Assembly: GCA_017428215.1 (NCBI GenBank)
Contig: JAFRRH010000052.1
Coordinates: forward strand, 1-64,000
Direction of reading: 5' to 3'
DNA length: 64,000 bases
Origin: Selenomonadaceae bacterium
Lineage (GTDB): Bacteria; Bacillota; Negativicutes; Selenomonadales; Selenomonadaceae
The first letter of the stretch is position 1, and each line of letters starts with the position of its first letter. The notes under the pieces were generated by a model. That model saw only the letters and a list, made by a program, of their open reading frames with translations. It was not told the DNA's origin and ran no database searches. The position numbers and the translations under genes are program-made. Positions 43,770 through 52,622 of the stretch are shown here, piece after piece.

Positions 43770-44285
43770 ATGCAAACAAAAATTTTAACAAAAATGTCAA
43801 TGTGCGTCGCGCTGTGTTGTGTGACGGCTTATATCTCGTTCCCGTTGCCATTTACGCCGGGCATGGTCACGGCTTTAACTTTTGCGTTGAGCTTGACGGC
43901 TTACCTGTTAACGCCTAAACAAACTTTTATCGTGATTTTGGTTTATATCGCGCTGGGCGCAGTTGGCTTGCCGGTTTTGGGCGGCGGACAAAGTTTATCC
44001 CGACTTATCGGACCGACGGGCGGATTTTATTTTGCTTGGTTAATTGCCTATCCGCTGATGAGCTTAGCTAAAGGTTCGCCGCCAAATTTAAAACGGTACG
44101 TCGCAACAAATATCCTAATCGCCATGCCGATAACTTATGTGGGCGGGCTAATCTCAATGATCCTTTTACTCGAAATTAATTTATGGCAAGCGTTAACTAT
44201 GGCAGTTTTCCCGTTCATATTAGGCGACATTTTAAAGGCAACGGCGGCGGCTCTTCTCGGTGTAAAGTTGAGCAAATTATTCTAA
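43770..44285 (+). CDS. bioY: Biotin transporter BioY
   Basis: 171 residues, five to six hydrophobic helices. BioY is the substrate-binding S-component of energy-coupling-factor transporters and takes up biotin. The start AYISFPLPFTPGMVTALTFA and the region GAVGLPVLGGGQSLSRLIGPTGGFYFAWL are family signatures. ATG 43770 has AGGAGG 7 bases upstream; the longer frame to 43716 runs through the promoter. No EcfA/T genes are nearby. Its end overlaps the convergent PARG-like gene by 9 bases. Confidence 0.93.
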   Translation: MQTKILTKMSMCVALCCVTAYISFPLPFTPGMVTALTFALSLTAYLLTPKQTFIVILVYIALGAVGLPVLGGGQSLSRLIGPTGGFYFAWLIAYPLMSLAKGSPPNLKRYVATNILIAMPITYVGGLISMILLLEINLWQALTMAVFPFILGDILKATAAALLGVKLSKLF

Positions 44286-45086
44286 GATTTGCTTGAACGT
44301 ATTAAAATTTTGCATTTCCTGCTGACGACAGTAAATCGCGAAGACTACTTCCTTAAAGTAGCCGTCAAATTCTGCCAAAATTTTTTTATAGGCGTTCGCG
44401 ACCACTTCCGGATTGTTTTGGAACGCGCCGCAACCAAATGCTCCAGTTACAAAAATTTCCGCGCCGTGATGAGCTACAACCGTAAACATATGCCTTAATC
44501 GCCGCTCTTGAAGCTCAAAAAGTTCCTCGTCAGTGATTTTTTTATTGCGCAAATTCGGCGCGGCTATAGTTATCACGTCAACTAATTCCCATTTATCCCG
44601 CGACAACCGCGCAGGTTTATCCGTGTCATTTTTGCAAATTATAATTTCGGGCGTGTAAATACAGGCGTCGTCGTGAAGTGAATCGCCACGAGCACGATTG
44701 ATATTGTAAAAGCATTGCCAATTTTTTTTGTCGTTTAACACTGGATAAAGCGTGGTGCAACGGCAGATTGCCTCCTCTTGAGCGCGTGAACCGTGACGAA
44801 CGCCGCCGCCAGGATTTGTCGCCGAAGCGAAATTGTGCACCGCAATTCTTAACTCCAAATATTTTCTCTGCATGGAAATCGCCGCGTCTAATGACCGCCG
44901 CTTGACTACAGAAATTGCCGTATTCTTGAAGCGTCGCTTAGGCAGTGGCGGATATTCTTCTGCCGCGTAAAATTTCGTGCCCTTTATCGAATCGTGAATC
45001 GCTTGCTTTAAATTTTCGTCCGTCTTTAAATAAAGCTCTGTATCACTAAATATTTCTATCATCTCATTGCGCGACACATATGCCAT
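44277..45086 (-). CDS. PARG-like ADP-ribose glycohydrolase (TIGR02452 family)
   Basis: 269 residues. The central macrodomain carries NFASATNPGGG and, seven residues on, QEE (GGG 93-95, QEE 103-105), the GGGx6-8QEE signature of poly(ADP-ribose) glycohydrolases. It continues with ICRCTTLYPVL, VDVITIAAPNLR and GAEIFVTGAFGCGAFQNNPEVVANAYKKIL, typical of TIGR02452. The known chemistry is removing ADP-ribose from proteins. The ATG overlaps hemZ's stop by one base (TAATG), with a strong GGGAGGG, so it is cotranscribed with hemZ. Confidence 0.9.
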   Translation of the reverse strand: MAYVSRNEMIEIFSDTELYLKTDENLKQAIHDSIKGTKFYAAEEYPPLPKRRFKNTAISVVKRRSLDAAISMQRKYLELRIAVHNFASATNPGGGVRHGSRAQEEAICRCTTLYPVLNDKKNWQCFYNINRARGDSLHDDACIYTPEIIICKNDTDKPARLSRDKWELVDVITIAAPNLRNKKITDEELFELQERRLRHMFTVVAHHGAEIFVTGAFGCGAFQNNPEVVANAYKKILAEFDGYFKEVVFAIYCRQQEMQNFNTFKQILE

Positions 45087-46555
45087 TAATTTTCCCTCCC
45101 TCCGTAGACTTGCGCTAATATTTCTTCCCGCCGCGCTGTGTATCTTTCTAATTCTTGCAGGTAAGTTTTTAAATCTTTTGCATTGAACGCCGTTTGTATT
45201 CGATTGCCGTCGGGAACTTTAGTTGACGCCGCCGCCCCAACGCCAATTATCGTCTGTTGCTCGCCCATTATCTGAACGTTATAAATCCCTTCCGCGCCGC
45301 GCTTGCACCAGCCGACATTTTCAATTTGCCCGCTCATGTAGCCTTGCCGATATAAATAGTACGGATAAAAATTTTCGCCGCGCAGAACTTTAGCCGCATG
45401 TTCAGCCATTTTGCGAACTTCTAAATCACTCGGCAAATTAAAATCCGCCAAAGTGTTCAGCTCATCGGCAAGCCGCATTTGCAACTTTGAACCGCGCTTT
45501 ATGGCTAAGCTGTGTATCGTCACGTCGTCGGGCGCAAGCTCTAAAACTTTTTCCAATGTCGCCTTAAAATCTGCAAGCCGTTCGCCGGGCAAGCCAACTA
45601 TTAAATCCATGTTTATTTGCCAATCGCTTGCCGCTCGTAAATCTTTGAAAGCTCGCATTACGTCTTCTACCGTGTGCTGTCGTCCGATTAAGTCAAGCGT
45701 TTTTTGGTGCATACTTTGCGGATTGACGCTAACTCGTGTCACGTTGAAATTTTTTAGCGTAGAAATTTTTTCAGCTGTCAACGTGTCAGGGCGTCCGCAC
45801 TCAACGGTAAATTCTTCGACGCTCGCGCTGTAAAAATTTTCATGAACCGCCGCTAACATTTCAGCAAAATATTTTTCCGGCAATGCGCTAGGAGTTCCGC
45901 CGCCTATGTAAATCGTCTGCACTTTCAAGCCGTAACGATTAATCGCGCTCGCCGCCGCCGCTATGTCGCGCTTTAAAACGTCAATGAATTCGTCGATAAT
46001 TTTTTCAGCGGGCAAAACATTCGACGGGAACGAACAATATAAACAGCGCGTCTTGCAAAACGGAATTCCGACGTAAACGCTAACAGTTTTATCGTCGCTG
46101 GCATTTATAATCGGCAACTGGCGAAGAGCAACCTCCGTTAAAAGTTCCGCCTTGTCGCGCTCGGTGAGGAAATCTTTAATAATTCGGCGGCAAATTTTAT
46201 CGCGGTCGATAACGCCGTGACTTGTGACGCCATAACCTTCCTTTAGCCACCGCTGAATAATTTTCGTAGGGCGCACGCCGTGCAAAATTCCATAGGGCAC
46301 ATCGTCTAAGCCTAAATTCGTCGTCAACAGCTGATATAAATTTTTTTTGACTAAACGATTGACTTCCGCGCCAAATCTTTCATCAGCACGAATCATTCCG
46401 CTTTTCCTGAAAAAATATTCCCTACCGTCAATCGCAACTTTTAGCCGCGTAGTAATTCTTTTGCCAACGACTTCATTAAATATTTCCAAGCCCGTCGCGT
46501 CGATTTTGAGACTGCGCAACACGTCGCCAATAACTTTGCTGTAATCGCTATTCAT
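45086..46555 (-). CDS. hemZ: HemZ-type oxygen-independent coproporphyrinogen dehydrogenase
   Basis: 489 residues. The N-terminal 150 residues are the HemZ-specific extension (GILHGVRPTKI); the radical-SAM core follows, with FCKTRCLYCSF (CxxxCxxC, about 166-174), YIGGGTPSAL and MDLIVGLPGE. HemZ/HemN enzymes decarboxylate coproporphyrinogen III during heme synthesis, though some relatives are not. Overlaps the Fur-family gene by 8 bases upstream and the PARG-like gene downstream. Confidence 0.92.
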   Translation of the reverse strand: MNSDYSKVIGDVLRSLKIDATGLEIFNEVVGKRITTRLKVAIDGREYFFRKSGMIRADERFGAEVNRLVKKNLYQLLTTNLGLDDVPYGILHGVRPTKIIQRWLKEGYGVTSHGVIDRDKICRRIIKDFLTERDKAELLTEVALRQLPIINASDDKTVSVYVGIPFCKTRCLYCSFPSNVLPAEKIIDEFIDVLKRDIAAAASAINRYGLKVQTIYIGGGTPSALPEKYFAEMLAAVHENFYSASVEEFTVECGRPDTLTAEKISTLKNFNVTRVSVNPQSMHQKTLDLIGRQHTVEDVMRAFKDLRAASDWQINMDLIVGLPGERLADFKATLEKVLELAPDDVTIHSLAIKRGSKLQMRLADELNTLADFNLPSDLEVRKMAEHAAKVLRGENFYPYYLYRQGYMSGQIENVGWCKRGAEGIYNVQIMGEQQTIIGVGAAASTKVPDGNRIQTAFNAKDLKTYLQELERYTARREEILAQVYGGREN

Positions 46556-47000
46556 TATTACGACACTCGCTACAGTAGCCGAAAAATTTTACCTCGTGAT
46601 TAACTATCTGGAAGCCGGATTTATCAGAGATATTCGCCTCCAAATCGTCAAGCAAATCCTCTTCAAACTCAATGACTTTCTTGCACTTGAGGCAAATTAA
46701 ATGGTGGTGATGATGAATTTTCGGGTCGGCGGTGTTCAGCTCATAGCGGGCGCAACCGTCGCCAAAATCAATTTGCACCAAAATTCCAAGCTCGCTAAGC
46801 AAATCCAATGCCCGATACACCGTCGCCAAACCGATTTCCGATTCCTGCTCGCGAAGAATTTTATAAACGTCCTCCGCGCTCATATGTCCCTTGTGCTCAA
46901 TAAATATTTTCAATATCTCTTTGCGTTGCGGCGTCATTTTATAGCCGTGCTCCGACAATTTCCCGCGCAGGTCTTTCAATTCGTAAAGTTGTCCACTCAT
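46548..47000 (-). CDS. Fur-family metal-dependent regulator
   Basis: 150 residues. Winged helix at 10-85 (LSEHGYKMTPQRKEILKIF, LATVYRALDLL), then a metal-binding region with HHHHHLICLKC and a C-terminal CSEC. This is Fur, PerR or Zur, and the metal sensed cannot be decided. The ATG at 47000 has AAGGGGG 8 bases upstream; the longer frame to 47147 lies in the promoter of the divergent RTX gene. Confidence 0.9.
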   Translation of the reverse strand: MSGQLYELKDLRGKLSEHGYKMTPQRKEILKIFIEHKGHMSAEDVYKILREQESEIGLATVYRALDLLSELGILVQIDFGDGCARYELNTADPKIHHHHHLICLKCKKVIEFEEDLLDDLEANISDKSGFQIVNHEVKFFGYCSECRNNE

Positions 47001-47025
47001 TTTAAAGCCCCCTTTTTTTTTATTA

Positions 47026-47054
47026 ATTATAACAGCTTTGCTAATCTCTGAAAA
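47026..47054 (-). promoter_or_regulatory. Likely promoter of the Fur-family gene
   Basis: On the minus strand TTTTCA (47049-47054), 17 bases, TATAAT (47026-47031). The -10 region TTATAATTAATAA resembles part of a Fur/PerR box, so autoregulation is possible. Confidence 0.55.
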
Positions 47055-47066
47055 GCCTGTTAAAAT
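47038..47066 (+). promoter_or_regulatory. Likely promoter of the RTX metalloprotease-like gene
   Basis: TTGCTA (47038-47043), 17-base spacer, TAAAAT (47061-47066). It overlaps the divergent Fur promoter, so the two genes may be co-controlled. Confidence 0.5.
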
Positions 47067-47096
47067 ATCCAAAGCATTTCCAAAGGAGTTGTTTTT

Positions 47097-49925
47097 ATGA
47101 ATGCCCAAGATGTTATCAAAAATTTTATGGCTAAACTCGCCACGCACGGTTTAGCTTATTCCAGTTCCGTAGGCACAAATATGTTAAATGCCGCAATCCG
47201 CGCTTGCTCTAGCTATGCTAATATTAACGCCGTTATAAAAGCTATGAAAACTGACCAAATTGCCGCCGAAAAACAAGCCGTCAAAGAAATTTTCGGCAAA
47301 TCTAAATTAATTTCCGCGCTCACCTCCGCCCAAAGAAAACAGCTGGCAATTAATAACTCTAAAGCTAAGGCGTTGAGCAATGCTTTCTATAACGGTGCAA
47401 CCAATGACGCCGCTAAGAAAATTACCGTCGAGCAAGTCCTCTTGGAGCGCAAAGCTTATATCTTCCTCGAAAAATATTGCGGTATTAAATTGCCGACGCG
47501 CTATTGGGTTAACGCCAGCGGAAAAGTTACAAATTCCGGCGACAAAACCGGTAACACTGACACCGGCGCGATAACCGGATCCGACGCAGGCGGCGACACC
47601 GTTAAAACTGCCAAAACGATTATCAACGAAACTTTTATTAACACTTACACTGCAACGACGACTGCCGCGCAGATTATCAACACCGGCTCCCGCGATTGGG
47701 TTGTTCAAGCTACGAAAAAAGCTGATACAATAACTTCAGGCGGCGCAGATTCAATTAATGCAGACGCGGGTAACGATATTATTTTTGCCAATGCAAGCGG
47801 CGCAACGATTACAACGGGCGCGGGCAATGATACCGTAATAATTTCTAAAGATGTCAACGATATTACGCTTAATGATTTGAACGCTAGCGACGCTTTGATA
47901 ATCGACGGTACTTTTAAAGTTGGTTTCGCGCAGGTTGAAGATAATCTGCTCGTCATAACCGATAAAACAAGCGGCAGAAAAATTCGCATTCCCTCCAACG
48001 CAATCTACGCCAAAGTTAACGGCGTGACTATCAATAATTGGATTAACGGCGCGACAATAAATAACGTTGCTTTAAAATACAACGATACAAGCGGCGTTGA
48101 GGTCGATTTGGACACCGTTGACACTTCCAAGACGGGCAAAGTTAAAGTTAATAATAACGACGTTGGGAACTTATCAAGCACGTATCCTAATGCTACGACG
48201 TTCACGCGCAACGGTTTGACGATTAAATTGCTCGGCGAAACTTCCGACACCGACGGCAATCCGAATAATATTGAATCAAAAACTTTAGCCGAATTAACAG
48301 ACGACCAAAAAACGATTATCGCGGGTCTGTTTAAGTGGTGGGGTGCCGATTGCCTTAAACTTAACGAAGAAAGCTACGGTATAGGTTTTAATTCGTCGAC
48401 GGCAATGATTAAAGATATTGAGCTGTATTTTTACGACGGGCAAGGCAAGAGTAGCACGCTGGCGACTGTTTGGAATTGGCAACGCTACGATAGCGACGGA
48501 TATGCAACGCGGCTCATGCTAAGTATCAACATGGATTACTATAAAAATATCAAAGCTGATAACATGGACGGTAGCTCTAGCAAAAGCAGCGCGATTTATT
48601 TGGATAGAGCTTTGGCGCACGAATTTACACATGCGGTTATGGCGACTAATATAAATTTCTTTAACAGCTTGCCAATATTTATCAAAGAAGGTTCAGCCGA
48701 ACTCACGCACGGCATTGACGACGTTCGCGGCTCCGATATTTTCGGCGTGGCTTATAATGCCACTCGATTAAGTAATTCTCTGAACGTAAAAAACAGTACC
48801 ACTAAAACAAACGACAGTTACGCGGGCGGCTATATGTTCCTACGCTATTTGGCTAAGCAAGCCGCTACTCAAAATGCGTTCGGAGAAATTACCGCTAAAG
48901 TAAATCTCAACCAGAACGGGAATTATTACATAAGCGGGAATTCAACTTTAGAAACGGCAAGTCGTTCCTCAAAGGCGATAAAATTGGGCAAGTTGGCGAG
49001 TAAAGTTTATACTGTGACGGATACGGGCGTTCATCAAATTATTAACGGCAAAAAAGGCGTTAAAGTTGTCGGACTTACTTCAAATGACACTTACAACGGC
49101 ACGAGCGGCGCGGACACCGTTCAAACTGCTGAGGGCTCCAATGTAATCACGGGCGCGGGCAAGGACAGCATAAAAGTTTACGGACAATACGCGACAATCA
49201 GCGCGGGTGCGGGCAACGATACTGTACAAGTTATGAATGGCTCGCATCACCTAATCGATTTGGGCGCAGGAAATAATCTGCTGAACTTCACGAGCAAATA
49301 CAACTATCACAACAGTATAACGGGCGGCACCGGAAACGACATCATCAAAGGCGGCAGTAACGGTTATTTTAATAACATAATTGACCTTAGCGACGGGAAA
49401 AATAAAGTTCAGCTATATTACGGCGAAGAAAATATGATAACGACTGGCGCGGGCAAGGACTTAATCAGCATTGGCGGCGGAGCGAGCAATTCAGTTAATG
49501 CGGGCGGCGGCAATGATACTCTTTACGTCTACGGAAAAAATAATACAGTCGAAGGCGGCGCAGGTAACGATTCAATTTATGGTGGCGACGGCGCGGATTT
49601 ATTTTATGGCGGTAAAGGCAACGATACACTCTGGGGCGGTGGCGGCAATGATTCACTTTATGGCGGCGCAGGCAATGATACGTTCATTTATAAGCCTGGC
49701 GACGGCACCGATACGATTTTTGATTACCAGAGCGGAGACATTTTGCAAATTTTAACAACGAACGGGACGACAGGCGGAACTTTCACTAAGTCAGAGTTCA
49801 CAAATGGAGACTTGACACTTACAATCAGCGGCGGCGGCAAAATTATTCTCGACGACGTTAGCAAAGGCGATTCGGTTAATATAAACGGCAAAAATTACAC
49901 GATTGGAAGCAAAGGTTTAAGTTAG
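47097..49925 (+). CDS. RTX protein with HExxH metalloprotease-like domain
   Basis: 942 residues, no signal peptide. A helical N-terminal 150 residues is followed by a short RTX block (about 200-255), a middle domain with HEFTHAVMAT near residue 508 (HExxH, a zinc-protease motif) and, about 17 residues later, EGSAEL, which could supply the third ligand. Classical nonapeptides (GGxGNDTLx) run from about 670 to 860. RTX proteins of this form are exported by type I secretion and folded by calcium; no secretion genes are present here. AAAGGAG lies before the ATG. It stands divergent to the Fur-family gene. Confidence 0.85.
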   Translation: MNAQDVIKNFMAKLATHGLAYSSSVGTNMLNAAIRACSSYANINAVIKAMKTDQIAAEKQAVKEIFGKSKLISALTSAQRKQLAINNSKAKALSNAFYNGATNDAAKKITVEQVLLERKAYIFLEKYCGIKLPTRYWVNASGKVTNSGDKTGNTDTGAITGSDAGGDTVKTAKTIINETFINTYTATTTAAQIINTGSRDWVVQATKKADTITSGGADSINADAGNDIIFANASGATITTGAGNDTVIISKDVNDITLNDLNASDALIIDGTFKVGFAQVEDNLLVITDKTSGRKIRIPSNAIYAKVNGVTINNWINGATINNVALKYNDTSGVEVDLDTVDTSKTGKVKVNNNDVGNLSSTYPNATTFTRNGLTIKLLGETSDTDGNPNNIESKTLAELTDDQKTIIAGLFKWWGADCLKLNEESYGIGFNSSTAMIKDIELYFYDGQGKSSTLATVWNWQRYDSDGYATRLMLSINMDYYKNIKADNMDGSSSKSSAIYLDRALAHEFTHAVMATNINFFNSLPIFIKEGSAELTHGIDDVRGSDIFGVAYNATRLSNSLNVKNSTTKTNDSYAGGYMFLRYLAKQAATQNAFGEITAKVNLNQNGNYYISGNSTLETASRSSKAIKLGKLASKVYTVTDTGVHQIINGKKGVKVVGLTSNDTYNGTSGADTVQTAEGSNVITGAGKDSIKVYGQYATISAGAGNDTVQVMNGSHHLIDLGAGNNLLNFTSKYNYHNSITGGTGNDIIKGGSNGYFNNIIDLSDGKNKVQLYYGEENMITTGAGKDLISIGGGASNSVNAGGGNDTLYVYGKNNTVEGGAGNDSIYGGDGADLFYGGKGNDTLWGGGGNDSLYGGAGNDTFIYKPGDGTDTIFDYQSGDILQILTTNGTTGGTFTKSEFTNGDLTLTISGGGKIILDDVSKGDSVNINGKNYTIGSKGLS

Positions 49926-49987
49926 GTTGCAAAAAGATAGGTGCTGTGTTACGATTAAAAATATTATAAATTCAGAGGTGGAAAAAA

Positions 49988-51625
49988 TTGCCCGTAATGG
50001 AATATTTGGAGCGCAATGCGGCACTTTATGGCGATGAAGTTGCGCTTGTGGAATTAAATCCCGCTGTTGCCGACGGTCGGCGCATGAGTTGGAAAGAATT
50101 TAGCTTGATTGAGTCGAATTCTTTTGCGCCATATCGCAGAGAGATAACTTGGCGCGTTTTCGACGAGAAGGCTAATCGTTGTGCGAATCTTTTAATTGAA
50201 CGTGGCGTTCGCAAGGGCGATAAGGTCGCAATTTTGATGTACAACTGTCTTGAGTGGTTGCCGATTTATTTTGGGGTGCTGAAAACGGGAGCAATAGCTG
50301 TTCCGTTCAATTTTCGCTACGATGCGGCGGAGATTTTGTACTGCGCGGAGCTTGCTGAAGTCGATGTAATAATTTTCGGTCCGGAATTTATCGGACGCAT
50401 TGAAACTAATGCCGAACGCCTTAGCAAAGGTCGTTTATTGATTTATGTCGGGGATAATTGTCCCAGTTTCGCGGAAAGTTATCACATAATGGTTGATGAT
50501 TGCTCAAGTCTTAAGCCAATGGTCGGCGGAATCACTGAAGACGACTTCGGCGCGATATATTTTTCGTCAGGGACGACTGGATTTCCTAAAGCGATACTTC
50601 ATAAGCACCAGAGCTTGACGCAAGCCGCGCAGATGGAGCAAAAACATCATTTAACCAGCCGCGAGGACAATTTTTTATGTATACCGCCGCTTTATCACAC
50701 CGGAGCGAAATTTCATTGGATGGGAAGCCTCGTTGCGGGTTCAAAAGCCGTTTTACTCAAGGGAACGAAGCCGGAAATCATTTTGGACGCGGTTTCGAAG
50801 GAAAAATGCACAATCGTTTGGCTTTTAGTGCCGTGGGCGCAAGATATTGTTGACGCTCTCGACAGAGGCGACATTAAACTTGAAGATTATAAACTTGACC
50901 AATGGCGGCTCATGCACATAGGCGCACAGCCCGTTCCGCCGAGTTTAATTCGTCGTTGGAAGAAATATTTCCCGAATCATGACTACGACACGAATTATGG
51001 CTTGAGCGAATCAACCGGACCTGGTTGCGTTCACTTAGGATTGGAAAATATTTCTAAAGTTGGCGCAATCGGCGTGCCTGGTTATCGTTGGGAGTGCAAA
51101 ATCGTTGACGAACTCGGCGTTGAAGTTATTCGCGGCGATGTTGGCGAACTTTGCGTTAAAGGTCCCGGCGTTATGACGTGTTATTACAACGACCCGAAGG
51201 CTACCGCTGAAGTTTTGCACGATGATTGGCTTTTTACGGGCGATATGGCTATGCAAGACGAGGAAGGCTTTTATTTTTTGGTTGACAGGAAAAAAGATGT
51301 CATAGTCATGGGCGGCGAGAATATTTATCCCGTCCAGATTGAAGATTTCCTGCACAAATTCGAGAAAATTAAAGACGTGGCGGTTATCGGATTGCCTGAC
51401 AGGCGACTTGGCGAAATTTCTGCCGCGATTATCGAACTTCAACCCAATGTCACATGCACGGAAGAGGAAATTAACAATTTCTGCCTCGATTTGCCGCGTT
51501 ATAAGCGTCCGAAGAAAATAATTTTCGCCGATGTTCCGCGTAATGCCACTGGCAAGATAGAAAAGCCCACTTTGCGTAAACGTTATGGCGCAGATAAACT
51601 CGTTGCGTTGGAAAATCGCAGTTAA
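49988..51625 (+). CDS. Acyl-CoA-synthetase-like AMP-forming ligase
   Basis: 545 residues of the ANL superfamily. P-loop SSGTTGFPKAILHKH, A5 GLSESTGPG, A7 WLFTGDM, A8 DRKKDVIVMGGENIYPVQIE and A10 RNATGKIEKPTLRK with the catalytic Lys are all there. It activates a carboxylic acid as acyl-AMP, then usually acyl-CoA; the acid is unknown. Start is TTG 49988 with GAGGTGG about 7 bases upstream. It is 12 bases before rfbA. Confidence 0.9.
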   Translation: MPVMEYLERNAALYGDEVALVELNPAVADGRRMSWKEFSLIESNSFAPYRREITWRVFDEKANRCANLLIERGVRKGDKVAILMYNCLEWLPIYFGVLKTGAIAVPFNFRYDAAEILYCAELAEVDVIIFGPEFIGRIETNAERLSKGRLLIYVGDNCPSFAESYHIMVDDCSSLKPMVGGITEDDFGAIYFSSGTTGFPKAILHKHQSLTQAAQMEQKHHLTSREDNFLCIPPLYHTGAKFHWMGSLVAGSKAVLLKGTKPEIILDAVSKEKCTIVWLLVPWAQDIVDALDRGDIKLEDYKLDQWRLMHIGAQPVPPSLIRRWKKYFPNHDYDTNYGLSESTGPGCVHLGLENISKVGAIGVPGYRWECKIVDELGVEVIRGDVGELCVKGPGVMTCYYNDPKATAEVLHDDWLFTGDMAMQDEEGFYFLVDRKKDVIVMGGENIYPVQIEDFLHKFEKIKDVAVIGLPDRRLGEISAAIIELQPNVTCTEEEINNFCLDLPRYKRPKKIIFADVPRNATGKIEKPTLRKRYGADKLVALENRS

Positions 51626-51637
51626 GGAGGTCAAATT

Positions 51638-52519
51638 ATGGTAAACAAAGGGATAATTTTGGCGGGCGGCTCTGGTACGCGCCTTTATCCGCTAACAGAA
51701 GTCGTTTCTAAGCAACTTATGCCCGTTTTCGATAAGCCAATGATTTATTATCCGCTGTCCACGCTGATGTTGGCTGGTATTCGCGATATTTTAATCATCA
51801 CGACGCCGCAGGACAGTCATTTATTCCAAGAATTGCTTAAAAACGGCTCGCAACTCGGCTTGAACATTTCATACGCCGTTCAACCTAAGCCCGAAGGTTT
51901 AGCACAAGCATTTTTAATCGGCGAAGAGTTTATCAACGGGCAAGGTTGCGCATTAGTTTTGGGCGATAACATTTTTTACGGCTCGGATTTCGCTAAATTG
52001 GTGCAAAGGGCGGCTTCACACGACGAGGGCGCGACTGTTTTTGCTTATTACGTCAACGATCCGCAAAATTATGGCGTCGTCGAATTCAATCGCGAAACGG
52101 GGCAAGCCGTTAGCTTAGAGGAAAAGCCTAAAAATCCCCGCTCAAATTACGCCGTCACAGGTCTTTACTTTTACGATAAAAATATTGTCGATATTGCCAA
52201 ATCTATTAAACCTTCCGCTCGCGGCGAACTCGAAATCACCGACGTGAATAAAGTTTACTTGGAACGTGGCAATTTGCGTGTGGAAAAGATGCGTCGCGGC
52301 TATGCTTGGCTCGATACTGGCACTCACGAATCACTTTTGCAAGCTGGTTCCTTCGTACATACAATTCAGACGCGGCAAGGCTTAAAAATCTCCTGCATTG
52401 AGGAAATTGCCTACCGTATGGGCTATATCGACGAAAATCAACTGCTAAAACTCGCTGAACCATTGCTTAAAAACGATTACGGCAAATATTTACAGCGACT
52501 AGCTAAACACGGACGATAA
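51638..52519 (+). CDS. rfbA: Glucose-1-phosphate thymidylyltransferase
   Basis: 293 residues. It makes dTDP-glucose, entry to dTDP-rhamnose and other surface sugars. [48 protein letters not shown] and [13 protein letters not shown] match RmlA exactly. AAGGAGG lies before the ATG. The other rml genes (B, C, D) are not in the window. A terminator follows. Confidence 0.95.
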   Translation: MVNKGIILAGGSGTRLYPLTEVVSKQLMPVFDKPMIYYPLSTLMLAGIRDILIITTPQDSHLFQELLKNGSQLGLNISYAVQPKPEGLAQAFLIGEEFINGQGCALVLGDNIFYGSDFAKLVQRAASHDEGATVFAYYVNDPQNYGVVEFNRETGQAVSLEEKPKNPRSNYAVTGLYFYDKNIVDIAKSIKPSARGELEITDVNKVYLERGNLRVEKMRRGYAWLDTGTHESLLQAGSFVHTIQTRQGLKISCIEEIAYRMGYIDENQLLKLAEPLLKNDYGKYLQRLAKHGR

Positions 52520-52530
52520 TTTTTCTACAA

Positions 52531-52565
52531 GCTGTCTGCTTAACGGCGACAGCAATTTTTTTTGA
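52531..52565 (+). terminator. Terminator after rfbA
   Basis: GCTGTC (52531-52536) and GACAGC (52548-52553) form a 6-bp stem followed by AATTTTTTTT. Its U-run overlaps the -35 of the next promoter. Confidence 0.65.
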
Positions 52566-52590
52566 CATTATGCCGCTACAAATTTATAAT
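52562..52590 (+). promoter_or_regulatory. Consensus promoter for the D,D-carboxypeptidase gene
   Basis: TTGACA (52562-52567), 17-base spacer, TATAAT (52585-52590), a perfect consensus about 32 bases before the start. Confidence 0.92.
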
Positions 52591-52622
52591 CAAATGGAAT
52601 TTCCTTGCAAGGAGAGATAAAC

